Source of the DNA: an uncultured Collinsella sp.
GTDB taxonomy: Bacteria; Actinomycetota; Coriobacteriia; Coriobacteriales; Coriobacteriaceae
DNA length: 64,000 bases
NCBI GenBank assembly: GCA_900541875.1
Contig: UQLF01000001.1
Span: 1 to 64,000 of the forward strand
Direction of reading: 5' to 3'
Under the pieces are notes generated by a model, which was not told where the DNA came from, did no database searches, and saw nothing but the letters and a program-made list of their open reading frames with translations. Within the stretch, counting starts at the first letter, position 1. Each line of letters begins with the position of its first letter. The position numbers were made by a program, and so were the translations under genes. Below, piece after piece: positions 35,773 to 44,033 of the stretch.

Positions 35773-36648
35773 ATGGACATGACGGATATGACGAGGGCGG
35801 CCGTGTCGCGCCGTCACTTTTTGCAGCTGGCGGGCGCCAGTATGCTTGCGCTGACGGGGGCCGCGCTTACCGGTTGCGGCAACTCCACCAGCGGCGAGGG
35901 CTCCGACAAGGGGTCCAAGCTTGCGGCCATCAGGTCACGTGGCCATCTGAATGCCGGCGTTAAGAAGGACGTTCCCGGCTACGGCTATTACGACACCGCC
36001 AAGGGTCGCTTTGAGGGCATGGAAGTCGATTTGTGCTACCAGATCGCCGCTGCCGTCTTTGGCGTGAGCTACAAGGATGCCCGTGCCCAGGAGCTTGTCG
36101 AGTTTACCGACGTAACGCCCAAGACGCGCGGCCCGCTGATCGATAACGGCCAGCTCGACGTGGTCGCGGCGACCTACACCATCACCGACGAGCGCAAGAA
36201 GAGCTGGGATTTCTCGACGCCGTACCGTACCGACTACGTGGGACTCATGGTCAAGAAGCGTTCGGGCTTTACCTCGATTGAAGATCTGGATGGCAAGGTC
36301 ATTGGTGTGAGCCAGGGTGCCACCACACAGGGTCTCATCGAGCAGATGATCAAGGACAACGGCTTTAGCTGCAAGCCCGAGTTTAGGGCCTTTAGCGGCT
36401 ACCCCATCATCAAGAGCTCGCTCGACGCCGGCAATATCGACGTCTTTGCCATGGACCGCTCCACGCTGGCCGGTTACATGAACGAGACCGTTGAGCTGCT
36501 GCAGCCCGAGGTCAAGTTTGGCGAGCAGGGCTACGGCGTGGCGACCAAGAAGGGCTGCGACCTTTCGGCCGTGGTCGATCAGGTGATTTGCGATCGCCTG
36601 GCCGATGGCTGGCTCGACCAAGAGGTCAAGACCTGGGGTCTTGTATAG
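35773..36648 (+). CDS. Amino acid ABC transporter substrate-binding lipoprotein
   Basis: A 291-residue binding protein of SBP family 3. The signal has a twin-arginine-like SRRHFLQLAG followed by the lipobox ALTGC (cysteine near residue 36), implying Tat export and lipid anchoring. The two-lobed domain includes GRFEGMEVDLCYQIA, AATYTITDERKKSWDFS and TDYVGLMVKK. The substrate is not readable. Several ATGs cluster at 35773-35788; the first is used. It begins eight bases after the ATPase. Confidence 0.9.
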   Translation: MDMTDMTRAAVSRRHFLQLAGASMLALTGAALTGCGNSTSGEGSDKGSKLAAIRSRGHLNAGVKKDVPGYGYYDTAKGRFEGMEVDLCYQIAAAVFGVSYKDARAQELVEFTDVTPKTRGPLIDNGQLDVVAATYTITDERKKSWDFSTPYRTDYVGLMVKKRSGFTSIEDLDGKVIGVSQGATTQGLIEQMIKDNGFSCKPEFRAFSGYPIIKSSLDAGNIDVFAMDRSTLAGYMNETVELLQPEVKFGEQGYGVATKKGCDLSAVVDQVICDRLADGWLDQEVKTWGLV

Positions 36649-36673
36649 GCGCATCGTCCAAGGAAGGAATCAA

Positions 36674-37420
36674 ATGCTCGAAGGATTATTTGACGCCGAC
36701 CGTTGGTCGACGACATTTCAAAACATGGGGCCCTTCTGGGAGGGCTTTAGCGTGACGCTACAGGTGGTCGTTGCCGGTCTGCTGCTGTCGCTGGTGCTGG
36801 GCACGCTACTGGGTGTGTTCTCTACCACTCGCTCGCGCGTGCTGCGCGCCATAAGCCGCGTGTACGTGGAGTTTTACCAGAACACCCCGTTGCCCGTGCA
36901 GGTGCTCTTTATGTACATGGCCGGTCCGCAGTTTTTGCAGGCCATAACTGGTGCCGACCAGCCGGTGCGCATCGCGCCGTTCGTGCTGGGCTTCTTGGGC
37001 GTGGGCCTGTATCACGCGGCCTACATTTCGGAGGTCATCCGCACCGGTATCGAGGCGGTTCCGCGCGGTCAGATGGAGGCGGCCCAGAGCCAGGGCATCA
37101 CCCGTGCGCAGGCGTACTGGTACATCGTGCTGCCCCAGACGTTCAAGATCATTCTTCCGCCGCTGTGTAACCAGGCGCTCAACCTGGTCAAGAACACGTC
37201 GGTGCTGGCGCTTGTGGCCGGCGGCGGCCTTATGTATCGTTCCGACAACTTTGTGAGTCTGTACGGTTACCTGCAGGGATACATCGTCTGCTGCCTTATG
37301 TACTTCATCATCTGCTTTCCGCTCGCCATGCTGGTGCAGTGGCTCGAGCGCCGCTCCAAGGAGCGTCCGCGCGGCGTGAGCCTGGCCGAGCTGGGGCTCG
37401 ACAACGTAGAGGAGGCCTAG
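36674..37420 (+). CDS. Amino acid ABC transporter permease 1
   Basis: A 248-residue HisM-type permease with about five membrane helices. The ATPase-docking EAA loop reads EAVPRGQMEAAQSQGITRAQ (near residues 135-154). GGAAGGAATC places the start at 36674; an in-frame upstream start at 36605 would overlap the previous gene. It pairs with the next gene in a heterodimeric channel. Confidence 0.92.
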   Translation: MLEGLFDADRWSTTFQNMGPFWEGFSVTLQVVVAGLLLSLVLGTLLGVFSTTRSRVLRAISRVYVEFYQNTPLPVQVLFMYMAGPQFLQAITGADQPVRIAPFVLGFLGVGLYHAAYISEVIRTGIEAVPRGQMEAAQSQGITRAQAYWYIVLPQTFKIILPPLCNQALNLVKNTSVLALVAGGGLMYRSDNFVSLYGYLQGYIVCCLMYFIICFPLAMLVQWLERRSKERPRGVSLAELGLDNVEEA

Positions 37421-37423
37421 CGC

Positions 37424-38062
37424 ATGGAAATCTTCAACGCGACCAACTTGCTCTACATTTGGGGCGGCTTTGTTAAGACAATCGAGATCTCGGCGCTGTC
37501 GATCTTTTTCTCGCTCATCTTTGGCACGGTGCTGGCGCTCGTTAAAAGCTATGCGCCCCGTCCGTTCCGTATTTTGGTGAGCGCCTATATCGAGCTGTTC
37601 CGTTGTACGCCGAACCTGCTGTGGATCCTGTTTATCTACTTTACGGTGCAGGGTTTGGACATTGTGATTTCGACCATCGCCTTTACGCTGTTCACCAGCG
37701 CTGTTATGGCCGAGATTGTGCGCGGCGGTCTCAACTCGATTCCGCGCGGCCAGTTTGAGGCGGCGCAGAGCCAGGGCTTCGGCTTCTTTGCCACCATGCG
37801 CTACATCATTCTGCCGCAGACGTTTAAGACGATCATTCCGGCGCTGTTTAGCCAGTGCACGACCGTCATCAAGGACAGCTCGTATCTTTCGGGTATTAAC
37901 GTGGCCGAGCTCATGTACACGGCAAATGTCGTGATAGCCCACGCGATTGACTTGTCGCAGGTGCTTATGCTCTACGGCCTGGTGTTTGCGATGTACTTTG
38001 TACTCAACTTTGGTATCTCGCTGCTGGTGAGGACATATCAGAGGCGAATGGTGGCAGCGTAG
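37424..38062 (+). CDS. Amino acid ABC transporter permease 2
   Basis: A 212-residue permease of the same family with about five helices and the EAA loop SIPRGQFEAAQSQGFGF (near residues 105-121). It starts three bases after the stop of permease 1, indicating translational coupling. It is the last gene of the importer operon. Confidence 0.92.
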   Translation: MEIFNATNLLYIWGGFVKTIEISALSIFFSLIFGTVLALVKSYAPRPFRILVSAYIELFRCTPNLLWILFIYFTVQGLDIVISTIAFTLFTSAVMAEIVRGGLNSIPRGQFEAAQSQGFGFFATMRYIILPQTFKTIIPALFSQCTTVIKDSSYLSGINVAELMYTANVVIAHAIDLSQVLMLYGLVFAMYFVLNFGISLLVRTYQRRMVAA

Positions 38063-38064
38063 AA

Positions 38065-38093
38065 TGTGGCAAAGGGACAGTCCCTTTGTCACA
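38065..38093. repeat. Near-perfect palindrome with GGGACAGTCCC core
   Basis: TGTGGCAAAGGGAC and GTCCCTTTGTCACA pair with one mismatch around a single base. It begins two bases after the permease stop codon and ends just before the ribosome site of the next gene, so it could affect read-through. Confidence 0.7.
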
Positions 38094-38110
38094 TAGAGAA
38101 AGGAATCGCG

Positions 38111-38734
38111 ATGAGCGATCTGGAGAACAAGAAGAGTCCTGTGGTCATTACTATCGCGCGCGACTTTGGTGCCGAGGGCCACGAGATTGGCCGTATCCTT
38201 GCCGATGAGCTGGGGATTCCGCTGTACGATAACGAGCTGCTGGTGCGTGCGTCGCTGCGCGCGGGCGAGTCGCTCGACAAGATGGCTGCCTACGACGAGC
38301 GCCTGGCCGTGGAGAACATGGCGTTTCTGCCCGACCGCTACGATGCGCGTTCGTACTCGGACAAGTTGTTCCAAAAGATGAGCCAGGTGATTTTGGATCT
38401 GGGCGAGACCGAGAGCTGCATTATCGAAGGCCGTCTGTCCGATTATCTGCTGCGCAACAACCCCAACCACATCGCCGTGCTGGTGACTGCGCCCTTTGAG
38501 GACCGCGTCGAGATCGTGCGCAAGAAGCGCGGCCTCAACAAAAAGAAGGGTGCCAAGCTGGTCAAGCAGCAGCAGAAGGCGCGCGAGGCGTTCTATAAGC
38601 GCTACAGTGCCGGAAAGTGGAAGATGACGAGCGGCAAGGACATCGTCGTCAACCGCGCCAAGCTGGGCCGCGAAGGCTGCAAGGATGTCATCGCCGCAGC
38701 CTACCGCTACAAGGTGGCGCAGCTCGAAGGCTAG
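38111..38734 (+). CDS. Cytidylate-kinase-like family protein
   Basis: A 207-residue P-loop-family protein (Cytidylate_kin2 type). It begins VVITIARDFGAEGHEIGR, where the glycine-containing loop replaces a classic Walker A, and has IIEGRLSDYLLR and a lid region EIVRKKRGLNKKKG. The substrate is unknown, and true CMP kinase is a different family. AAAGGA fits the ATG at 38111. It is convergent with the next reverse-strand gene. Confidence 0.8.
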   Translation: MSDLENKKSPVVITIARDFGAEGHEIGRILADELGIPLYDNELLVRASLRAGESLDKMAAYDERLAVENMAFLPDRYDARSYSDKLFQKMSQVILDLGETESCIIEGRLSDYLLRNNPNHIAVLVTAPFEDRVEIVRKKRGLNKKKGAKLVKQQQKAREAFYKRYSAGKWKMTSGKDIVVNRAKLGREGCKDVIAAAYRYKVAQLEG

Positions 38735-38791
38735 CCGACCAAAAACCACCACAAAGGCGCCGCCCCATTATGGTGGTCGGGCGGCCGGTAT

Positions 38792-38830
38792 AAAAAAGTC
38801 CCCGCCGGGCGTGTGCTCGACGGGGACTTT
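38792..38830 (-). terminator. Terminator of the NfnAB-like operon
   Basis: On the reverse strand AAAGTCCCCG pairs with CGGGGACTTT and is followed by TTT and A-T pairs. It also lies downstream of the forward kinase-like gene. Confidence 0.8.
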
Positions 38831-38858
38831 GCCGTTTGATGGCTAGCGCTGTAGGTGA

Positions 38859-40268
38859 TTACTCGCCCAGCAGGCTCTTGGTGATGGAAGCGGCGGCCTT
38901 CTTGCCGGCGCCCATCGCCAGAATGACCGTAGCGGCACCGGTGACGATGTCGCCGCCGGCCCAGATGCGGGGATCGGTGGTCTGGCCGGTCTCCTCGTCG
39001 GCGACGATGTAGCCCCACTTGTTGAGCTCCATCTTGCCGCCGATCTTCTTTGCGAAGGGGTTGGCGTTGGTGCCGATAGCCGAGATTGCGACGTCGCAGG
39101 GAATCTCCTCGATGGCGCCCTCGATGGGCACCGGGCGACGACGGCCGGACTCGTCGGGCTCGCCGAGCTCCATCTTCTGGACCTTGACGGCGCACACGGA
39201 GCCGTCCTCGCCAGCGACAAACTCGAGCGGGGAAACGAGCGGCAGAACCTCGACGCCCTCGGCCTTGGCGTGGTGCAGCTCGGCACGACGGCAGGGCATC
39301 TCGTCCTCGGTACGACGGTAGGCGATGATGGCGTGCTCAGCGCCCAGGCGCTTGGCGGTACGGACGGCGTCCATAGCCACGTTGCCGCCACCAAAGACAA
39401 CGACGTTCTTGCCGTGCTTGGTGGGGGTGTCGTACTCGGGGAACTTGTTGGCCTTCATCAGGTTCACGCGGGTGAGGTACTCGTTCGCGAAGAAGACGTT
39501 GGGCAGGTTCTCGCCGGGGACATTGAGGAACTTGGGCAGGCCAGCGCCGGTCGCCACGTAGATGGCGTCGAAGCCCTGCTCGAACAGCTCCTCGGCCGTG
39601 GCCATGTTGCCCACGACGGAGTTGTACTCAAACTTGACGCCCATGTCCTCCAGGCCGTCAATCTCGCGCTTGACGACTGCCTTGGGCAGACGGAACTCGG
39701 GGATGCCGTAGACCAGCACGCCGCCGCCGGTGAAGAAGGCCTCAAAGACGGTGACGTCAAAGCCGTTGCGGGCGAGCTCGCCGGCGCAGGTGATGCCGGA
39801 CGGGCCAGAGCCGACGACGGCGACCTTCTTGCCGTTCTTGGGGGCCATCTTGGGCGTGGAGGCGAGCTCGGGGCGGTCACCCAGGAAGCGCTCGAGCTGG
39901 CCGATGGCCACGGGCTCGGATTTCTTACCACGGATGCACTTGCCCTCGCACTGGTTCTCCTGCGGGCAGACGCGGCCGCAGATGGCGGGAAGCATGGAGT
40001 CCTCGCGGATGGTATCGAGAGCGCCGCCGAAGTCCTTCGCGCGGATCTGCTCGATAAAGCGGGGAATGTTGATGTTGACGGGGCAGCCCTCAACACAGAA
40101 CGGCTTCTTGCAGTTGAGGCAGCGCTCGGCCTCGGCCAGCGCCATCTCCTCGGTGAAGCCCTTGTCGACGGGGCGGAAGTCGCAGGCGCGCTCGGCAGCC
40201 GGCTCCTCGTTATCGGGGGTACGGGGCGACTTCATATCGGCAACGAAACGACCGTTAACTAGTGGCAT
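38859..40268 (-). CDS. gltA: NADPH-dependent glutamate synthase small-subunit-like oxidoreductase (NfnB/SudA type)
   Basis: A 469-residue flavoprotein. The N-terminus has two cysteine clusters for [4Fe-4S] centres: RCLNCKKPFCVEGCPVNINI (near residues 49-68) and CGRVCPQENQCEGKC (near 97-111). FAD-binding VVGSGPSGITCAGELA (near 150) and NAD(P)-binding VVFGGGNVAMDAVRTAKRL (near 289) follow. With its partner upstream it likely forms an NfnAB-type ferredoxin:NADP+ or sulfide-dehydrogenase-like complex. Its start overlaps the partner's end by 10 bases. No large GltB subunit is adjacent. Confidence 0.88.
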   Translation of the reverse strand: MPLVNGRFVADMKSPRTPDNEEPAAERACDFRPVDKGFTEEMALAEAERCLNCKKPFCVEGCPVNINIPRFIEQIRAKDFGGALDTIREDSMLPAICGRVCPQENQCEGKCIRGKKSEPVAIGQLERFLGDRPELASTPKMAPKNGKKVAVVGSGPSGITCAGELARNGFDVTVFEAFFTGGGVLVYGIPEFRLPKAVVKREIDGLEDMGVKFEYNSVVGNMATAEELFEQGFDAIYVATGAGLPKFLNVPGENLPNVFFANEYLTRVNLMKANKFPEYDTPTKHGKNVVVFGGGNVAMDAVRTAKRLGAEHAIIAYRRTEDEMPCRRAELHHAKAEGVEVLPLVSPLEFVAGEDGSVCAVKVQKMELGEPDESGRRRPVPIEGAIEEIPCDVAISAIGTNANPFAKKIGGKMELNKWGYIVADEETGQTTDPRIWAGGDIVTGAATVILAMGAGKKAAASITKSLLGE

Positions 40269-41098
40269 GCGCAGCTCTTTTCCTCATAGGCCTTGAGGGA
40301 CTCGCCCTCTTCGGAACGGTAAGCGGCCTGGCGGGCACGGAGGTCATCCCAGTCGACCAGGGTGGCATCGAAGTCGGGGCCGTCGACGCAAGCGAACTTG
40401 GTCACGCCGCCCACCTCGACGCGGCAGCAGCCGCACATGCCGGTGCCGTCAACCATGATGGGGTTGAGGGACGCGGTGATGGGGGTGTCGTACTTCTGGG
40501 CGGTGAGGGTCGAGAACTTCATCATCGGAACGGGGCCGACGCAGAAGACCTGGCTCACGGCCTTGTCCTGCAGCAGACGCTCCAGCGGAGCGGTGACAAC
40601 GCCCTGCTCGCCGTAGGAGCCGTCGTCGGTGGTGATGTGGATGTGGTCCTCGTCGAGGAGCTCGCGGAACTGGTCCTCCATGAGCAGGAGGTCCTTGGTG
40701 CGGGCGCCCATGATGGCGTGCACCTCGTGGCCGGTCTCGACCAGGTGCTTGGCGACCGGGAAGGCAATTGCCAGGCCGACGCCGCCGCCAATGACGGCGC
40801 AGGGGCCCTCGGCCATCTCGGTGGGAACGCCCAGCGGGCCCACGACGTCGCGCAGCGACTCGCCGGCCTCGTAGGTGGAAAGCATTTCGGTGGTCTTGCC
40901 GATCACCATGAAGATGAACTCGACCCAGCCCTCGTCACCGTTCCAGCCGGCCAGGGTAAACGGGACGCGCTCGCCCGCCTCGTTGGCGCGAACCATGAGG
41001 AACTGTCCAGCGTGCGCATGCTTGGCGATTGCAGGCGCCTCGATGCGGAACTTGAACACCTTCTCCGAGAACTGCGTCTTCTCCAGGATCTTATACAT
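40259..41098 (-). CDS. Sulfide/dihydroorotate-dehydrogenase-like FAD/NAD-binding subunit (NfnA/SudB type)
   Basis: A 279-residue PyrK/NfnA-like subunit. A ferredoxin-reductase fold binds FAD (RVPFTLAGW near residue 44) and NAD (VIGGGVGLAIAFPVA near 102). A cysteine cluster GTGMCGCCRVEV plus FACVDGP (near 219-239) fits a [2Fe-2S] centre. It precedes and overlaps the gltA-like gene, so a two-subunit electron-bifurcating or transhydrogenase complex is likely. Confidence 0.88.
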   Translation of the reverse strand: MYKILEKTQFSEKVFKFRIEAPAIAKHAHAGQFLMVRANEAGERVPFTLAGWNGDEGWVEFIFMVIGKTTEMLSTYEAGESLRDVVGPLGVPTEMAEGPCAVIGGGVGLAIAFPVAKHLVETGHEVHAIMGARTKDLLLMEDQFRELLDEDHIHITTDDGSYGEQGVVTAPLERLLQDKAVSQVFCVGPVPMMKFSTLTAQKYDTPITASLNPIMVDGTGMCGCCRVEVGGVTKFACVDGPDFDATLVDWDDLRARQAAYRSEEGESLKAYEEKSCACH

Positions 41099-41203
41099 AG
41101 AACCCCTCTCTTGTTAGGGCCGCCGAACCGTGCCTCCACGGAAATGGACGGTAGCCCGAATAAAACCGTACGCGCACAGGCGTTGTGCAGACATACGGTG
41201 CAA

Positions 41204-41209
41204 ATTATA
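41204..41209 (-). promoter_or_regulatory. Probable -10 box of the NfnAB-like operon
   Basis: Reverse-strand TATAAT lies about 105 bases upstream of the first gene. No clear -35 box is seen. Confidence 0.45.
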
Positions 41210-41288
41210 CCCTCATGGACATGTCACTTACGTGTGTCTTCGGCGGTTGGGAGCAGGGTTTATCCACTTCGACCTGCCAAAGGGGGAG

Positions 41289-41454
41289 AGGTTTATTTTG
41301 GCAGGTTTTATCAGGCAAAACGGCAAAGGGGGTCGGCCTCGGGTTGTGATGAGGCCGGCCCCCTTTGGGGTGCTATGTGTGTATGGCAGTGCGGGGTTTA
41401 TTGCGATGCGGCCACCGGGGCGTTTCCGTAGATAAAACCTGCCAAAATAAACCT
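41289..41454. repeat. Nested inverted repeat: 24-bp perfect outer arms and 17-bp inner hairpin
   Basis: AGGTTTATTTTGGCAGG...TATC (41289-41312) is perfectly complementary to 41431-41454. Inside, CAAAGGGGGTCGGCCTC (41324-41340) pairs with 41351-41367 with one mismatch. The outer arm repeats words of the purF-purM element at 28707-28747. It fills the gap between nfnA and pth, where no gene is seen. Confidence 0.85.
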
Positions 41455-41472
41455 GTCCCTAAATAGTAGGTT

Positions 41473-42102
41473 TTAGTGCTTGCCGTTGGCGGAAGCGGCG
41501 CCGTTTACGTGATCGCGGGCGTAGATTACGCCGTGGACGATGGCCAGACCGGCGGCATCTGCGGCGCGGGCGCAGGTGTTCTGGAAGTCCTCGGCCTCGC
41601 GGGCGCGCAGCTGCTTGAGCACGTAATCTGCCACGGCCATCTTGCCGGGAGGGTTGCCGATACCGGTGCGGATGCGACTAAAGTCGCGGCTGCCCATCTT
41701 GTCGATGATGGAGCGCAGGCCGTTGTGGCCGGCGTGGCCGCCGCCCACCTTAACACGTACGTCACCGGCGGGAATGTCGAGTTCGTCGTGAATCACGAGC
41801 AGCTCCTCGGCCTTGATCTTGTACTCGCGGCAGAGCTTGGAGATGGGGCCACCCGAGGTATTCATGTACGACTGCGGCTTGACCAGCACGATCTGGCGCT
41901 TGCCGCCCTCTTCCTCGGCATCGTTGATATTGATGAGCGCGACCTCGGCGCCGGCCTGGTTTTTCCAGTACGTGATGCCGGCCTGACGGGCCAGCTCGTC
42001 GATTGCCTTAAAGCCGGCGTTGTGGCGGGTTTCGGCATACTCATCTCCAGGGTTGCCAAGTCCGGCAACCATGCGAATCTTAAGCGGCTGTGCAGCTGCC
42101 AT
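41473..42102 (-). CDS. pth: Peptidyl-tRNA hydrolase
   Basis: A 209-residue enzyme that recycles peptidyl-tRNA from stalled translation. GLGNPGDEYAETRHNAGF (near residues 14-31) holds the catalytic asparagine and histidine, SYMNTSG the RNA-site asparagine, and IHDELDIPAG the catalytic aspartate. GGGHAGHNGLRSI is also present. GAAAGG is six bases before the ATG at 42102 but abuts the ATG at 42108, so 42102 is used. pth normally follows prs; here an islet separates them. Confidence 0.96.
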   Translation of the reverse strand: MAAAQPLKIRMVAGLGNPGDEYAETRHNAGFKAIDELARQAGITYWKNQAGAEVALININDAEEEGGKRQIVLVKPQSYMNTSGGPISKLCREYKIKAEELLVIHDELDIPAGDVRVKVGGGHAGHNGLRSIIDKMGSRDFSRIRTGIGNPPGKMAVADYVLKQLRAREAEDFQNTCARAADAAGLAIVHGVIYARDHVNGAASANGKH

Positions 42103-42216
42103 GTTCATCCTTTCGTTGATTTGTCGCCTGCTATGGTGAGCGACCCTGTTGCCGCTGTCAAATGGAGGGCAATTGAGGTTGTTTGGGGGCGTTTGGACGG
42201 CCGTCAAAATCCGAGG

Positions 42217-42421
42217 TGGACAGTTAGTTCAGATACGTATAAGTTCTGAGGACTCGAATTGCTCAATTCAATGCCGATACGTTGTTTTGGAACTTTAGTT
42301 AGCCCATATGACGCTGTTTTTGAAGTCTACCCCGCTTTCAAATAGGGCGAATGGTATAGAGATAGCTGCAAAACAGCCTAATTCAATGTGTCTATTTATA
42401 CGTATTTGAACTAACTGTCCA
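42217..42421. repeat. MITE-like element, copy 1 (205 bp)
   Basis: Terminal inverted repeats of 26 bases with one mismatch, starting TGGACAGTTAGTTCAG at both ends (second on the reverse strand). The interior is AT-rich and non-coding. No clear target duplication is seen. The same ends occur at 43745-43947. Confidence 0.8.
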
Positions 42422-42454
42422 GCCCTGTTCGACGGCGCACGGGTGATTCGCCGT

Positions 42455-43581
42455 TTAGACCGGCGCAAGGCCGATTCCGGCCCGCAGAGCGTTGAGCCAA
42501 GCGGCCTGACGCTTGCGATAGCCCTTGATGCGATATCGGAATCGGACTCCTGCGAGTCGATGCATCGTTTGGGCGAAGGCTTCGAGTGCAACAAGGTCTT
42601 TCATTTGGTCGCGATTGATAACCAGGACGTGGATGCCCATTGCCTTGAGGCCATTATTTCGATTGCCATCGTGGATGCGAGCGTTTTGAAGCTCATGCCC
42701 AATTCCGTTGTATTCGTTGTCGACTCCGGCGGCCGGGCAATATAGGTCGCAGATGGCGTAAGGGATGCCGGAGGACATGTTAACCGCAAGAGTGTCGAAG
42801 TCGATTCGATAGTTGAGTAGCAGGCCTCCCATGGGCAGACTGCAACATCCGAATCCGCCAAAGCGCATGGGCGCTCCGAGAACGGCTAACATTAGGGATT
42901 CGGCTGGGGATGCAGATCCGGGTCGGGCAAGCTTGACTGCCGTGCGAAACGAGGTGTATGAGCTACTTTTGGCGAAGCGCGCGACCGCCTCGAGATCTTC
43001 GATGGTCGTGGCGGGCTCGCATTTGTAGTGCGCCTGTTCGTAGCGGGTTTCGTTCTGCTGTTCGGCTGCCGACTGGCCGCCCAGGCAATCAAGATCGCCC
43101 GTCGCTGCGCAGCTATCGCCCTTGGGCCAGATGTCGTCATAGGCGATGGGGTAGGTTGCCTCGGGCGGAAGGGAGTAGGTTCCGAGCAGCTCCATAAGGA
43201 GCATCAAGGTTTTGCGACCGATTCATTTTTAGAACAAAGCATGGCTGTCATGGCAGGAGACGTTGCGTAGATGTCGGCCTCGACGTGCATAATTGCACCT
43301 TCAGGAAGCGGAGCGGAGAGAATATGCTGAAGAAGTCGCTTGTCGGGGCGTCTGTTGTCTTCGTTTGAAACGAGAAGATCGAGTAGCTCGGAATCATCTT
43401 CATTCCAGGCGTCGAGTATCGAAAGTGCGCCAAAGTCTATCGCGTCATTATTGGGAATGCAGCTAGCCAAGGCCTGTGCTTGCTGTTCACTATCAACGGA
43501 GTCCCAGGGTAGGGCAGAGTACGCCCGTCGTGCGCGACGAATTGCGCGGAGGGCGGAGAAATGTGAAATCATGGTCGTCAT
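42455..43581 (-). pseudogene. Frameshifted Vsr/AbiEi-like nuclease-fold gene
   Basis: Two overlapping frames together encode one protein related to the gene at 6362-7369. The 5' frame (43581-43204, 125 residues) begins MTTMISHFSALRAIRRAR and ends SVAKP-stop. The 3' frame (43207-42455) begins with a TTG in the overlap and continues LLMELLGTYSLPPEATYP, then SASPAES, CDLYCPAAGVDNEYNG and IHVLVINRDQM. One base lost from an AAAA run (near 43209-43215) explains the break. The E-x-K lysine of the intact relative is replaced (NEYNG), so nuclease function is doubtful even if the frame were restored. Confidence 0.7.
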
Positions 43582-43744
43582 AGCTATAACGTACTAAGTT
43601 GGCGGCAGAATGCGACCACCATGCCGTTCTTTTCGCTCAGCGGGGCGCTGCGCGCCACAAACGGCTGGGTGTTATGAAATCGGTGGAATCGGTTGAGGGG
43701 ATTGCAGGAAATTGAGCTTTGCCGCGAAGGTTGACGATAGCTAC

Positions 43745-43947
43745 TGGACAGTTAGTTCAGATACGTATAAAGCGGCGGGTGTTCGAGACGTTTCTAAGGG
43801 CCTTCGAGGGCGATTTGAGGGTAAAGATGCGGCGGTTGTGCTCGAAAAAGATGAGCTTTGGGCGGCATGGCATCCGCCGGGGGAGCTCAGAAGGTTTCGA
43901 ACGGCCCTTTGGAGCTTTAAAAAATACGTATCTGAACTAATTGTCCA
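43745..43947. repeat. MITE-like element, copy 2 (203 bp)
   Basis: The left 26 bases are identical to those of copy 1, and the right end pairs with one mismatch over 25 bases. The interior is GC-rich and not obviously related to copy 1. Together the two copies bracket the broken nuclease gene, about 1.3 kb apart. The gap 43582-43744 holds nothing recognisable. Confidence 0.8.
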
Positions 43948-43966
43948 GGGAAGGTTGGCGAGGGAT

Positions 43967-44000
43967 AGAAAAAGGGTCGGAAGCGAGCTTCCGACCCTTT
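43967..44000 (-). terminator. Terminator of prs
   Basis: On the reverse strand AAAGGGTCGGAAGC pairs with GCTTCCGACCCTTT around a short loop and is followed by TTC. It lies between the islet and prs, so prs no longer reads into pth. Confidence 0.85.
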
Positions 44001-44033
44001 AAAAGCATCAAAGATGATGCGATGCGCGGCGGG

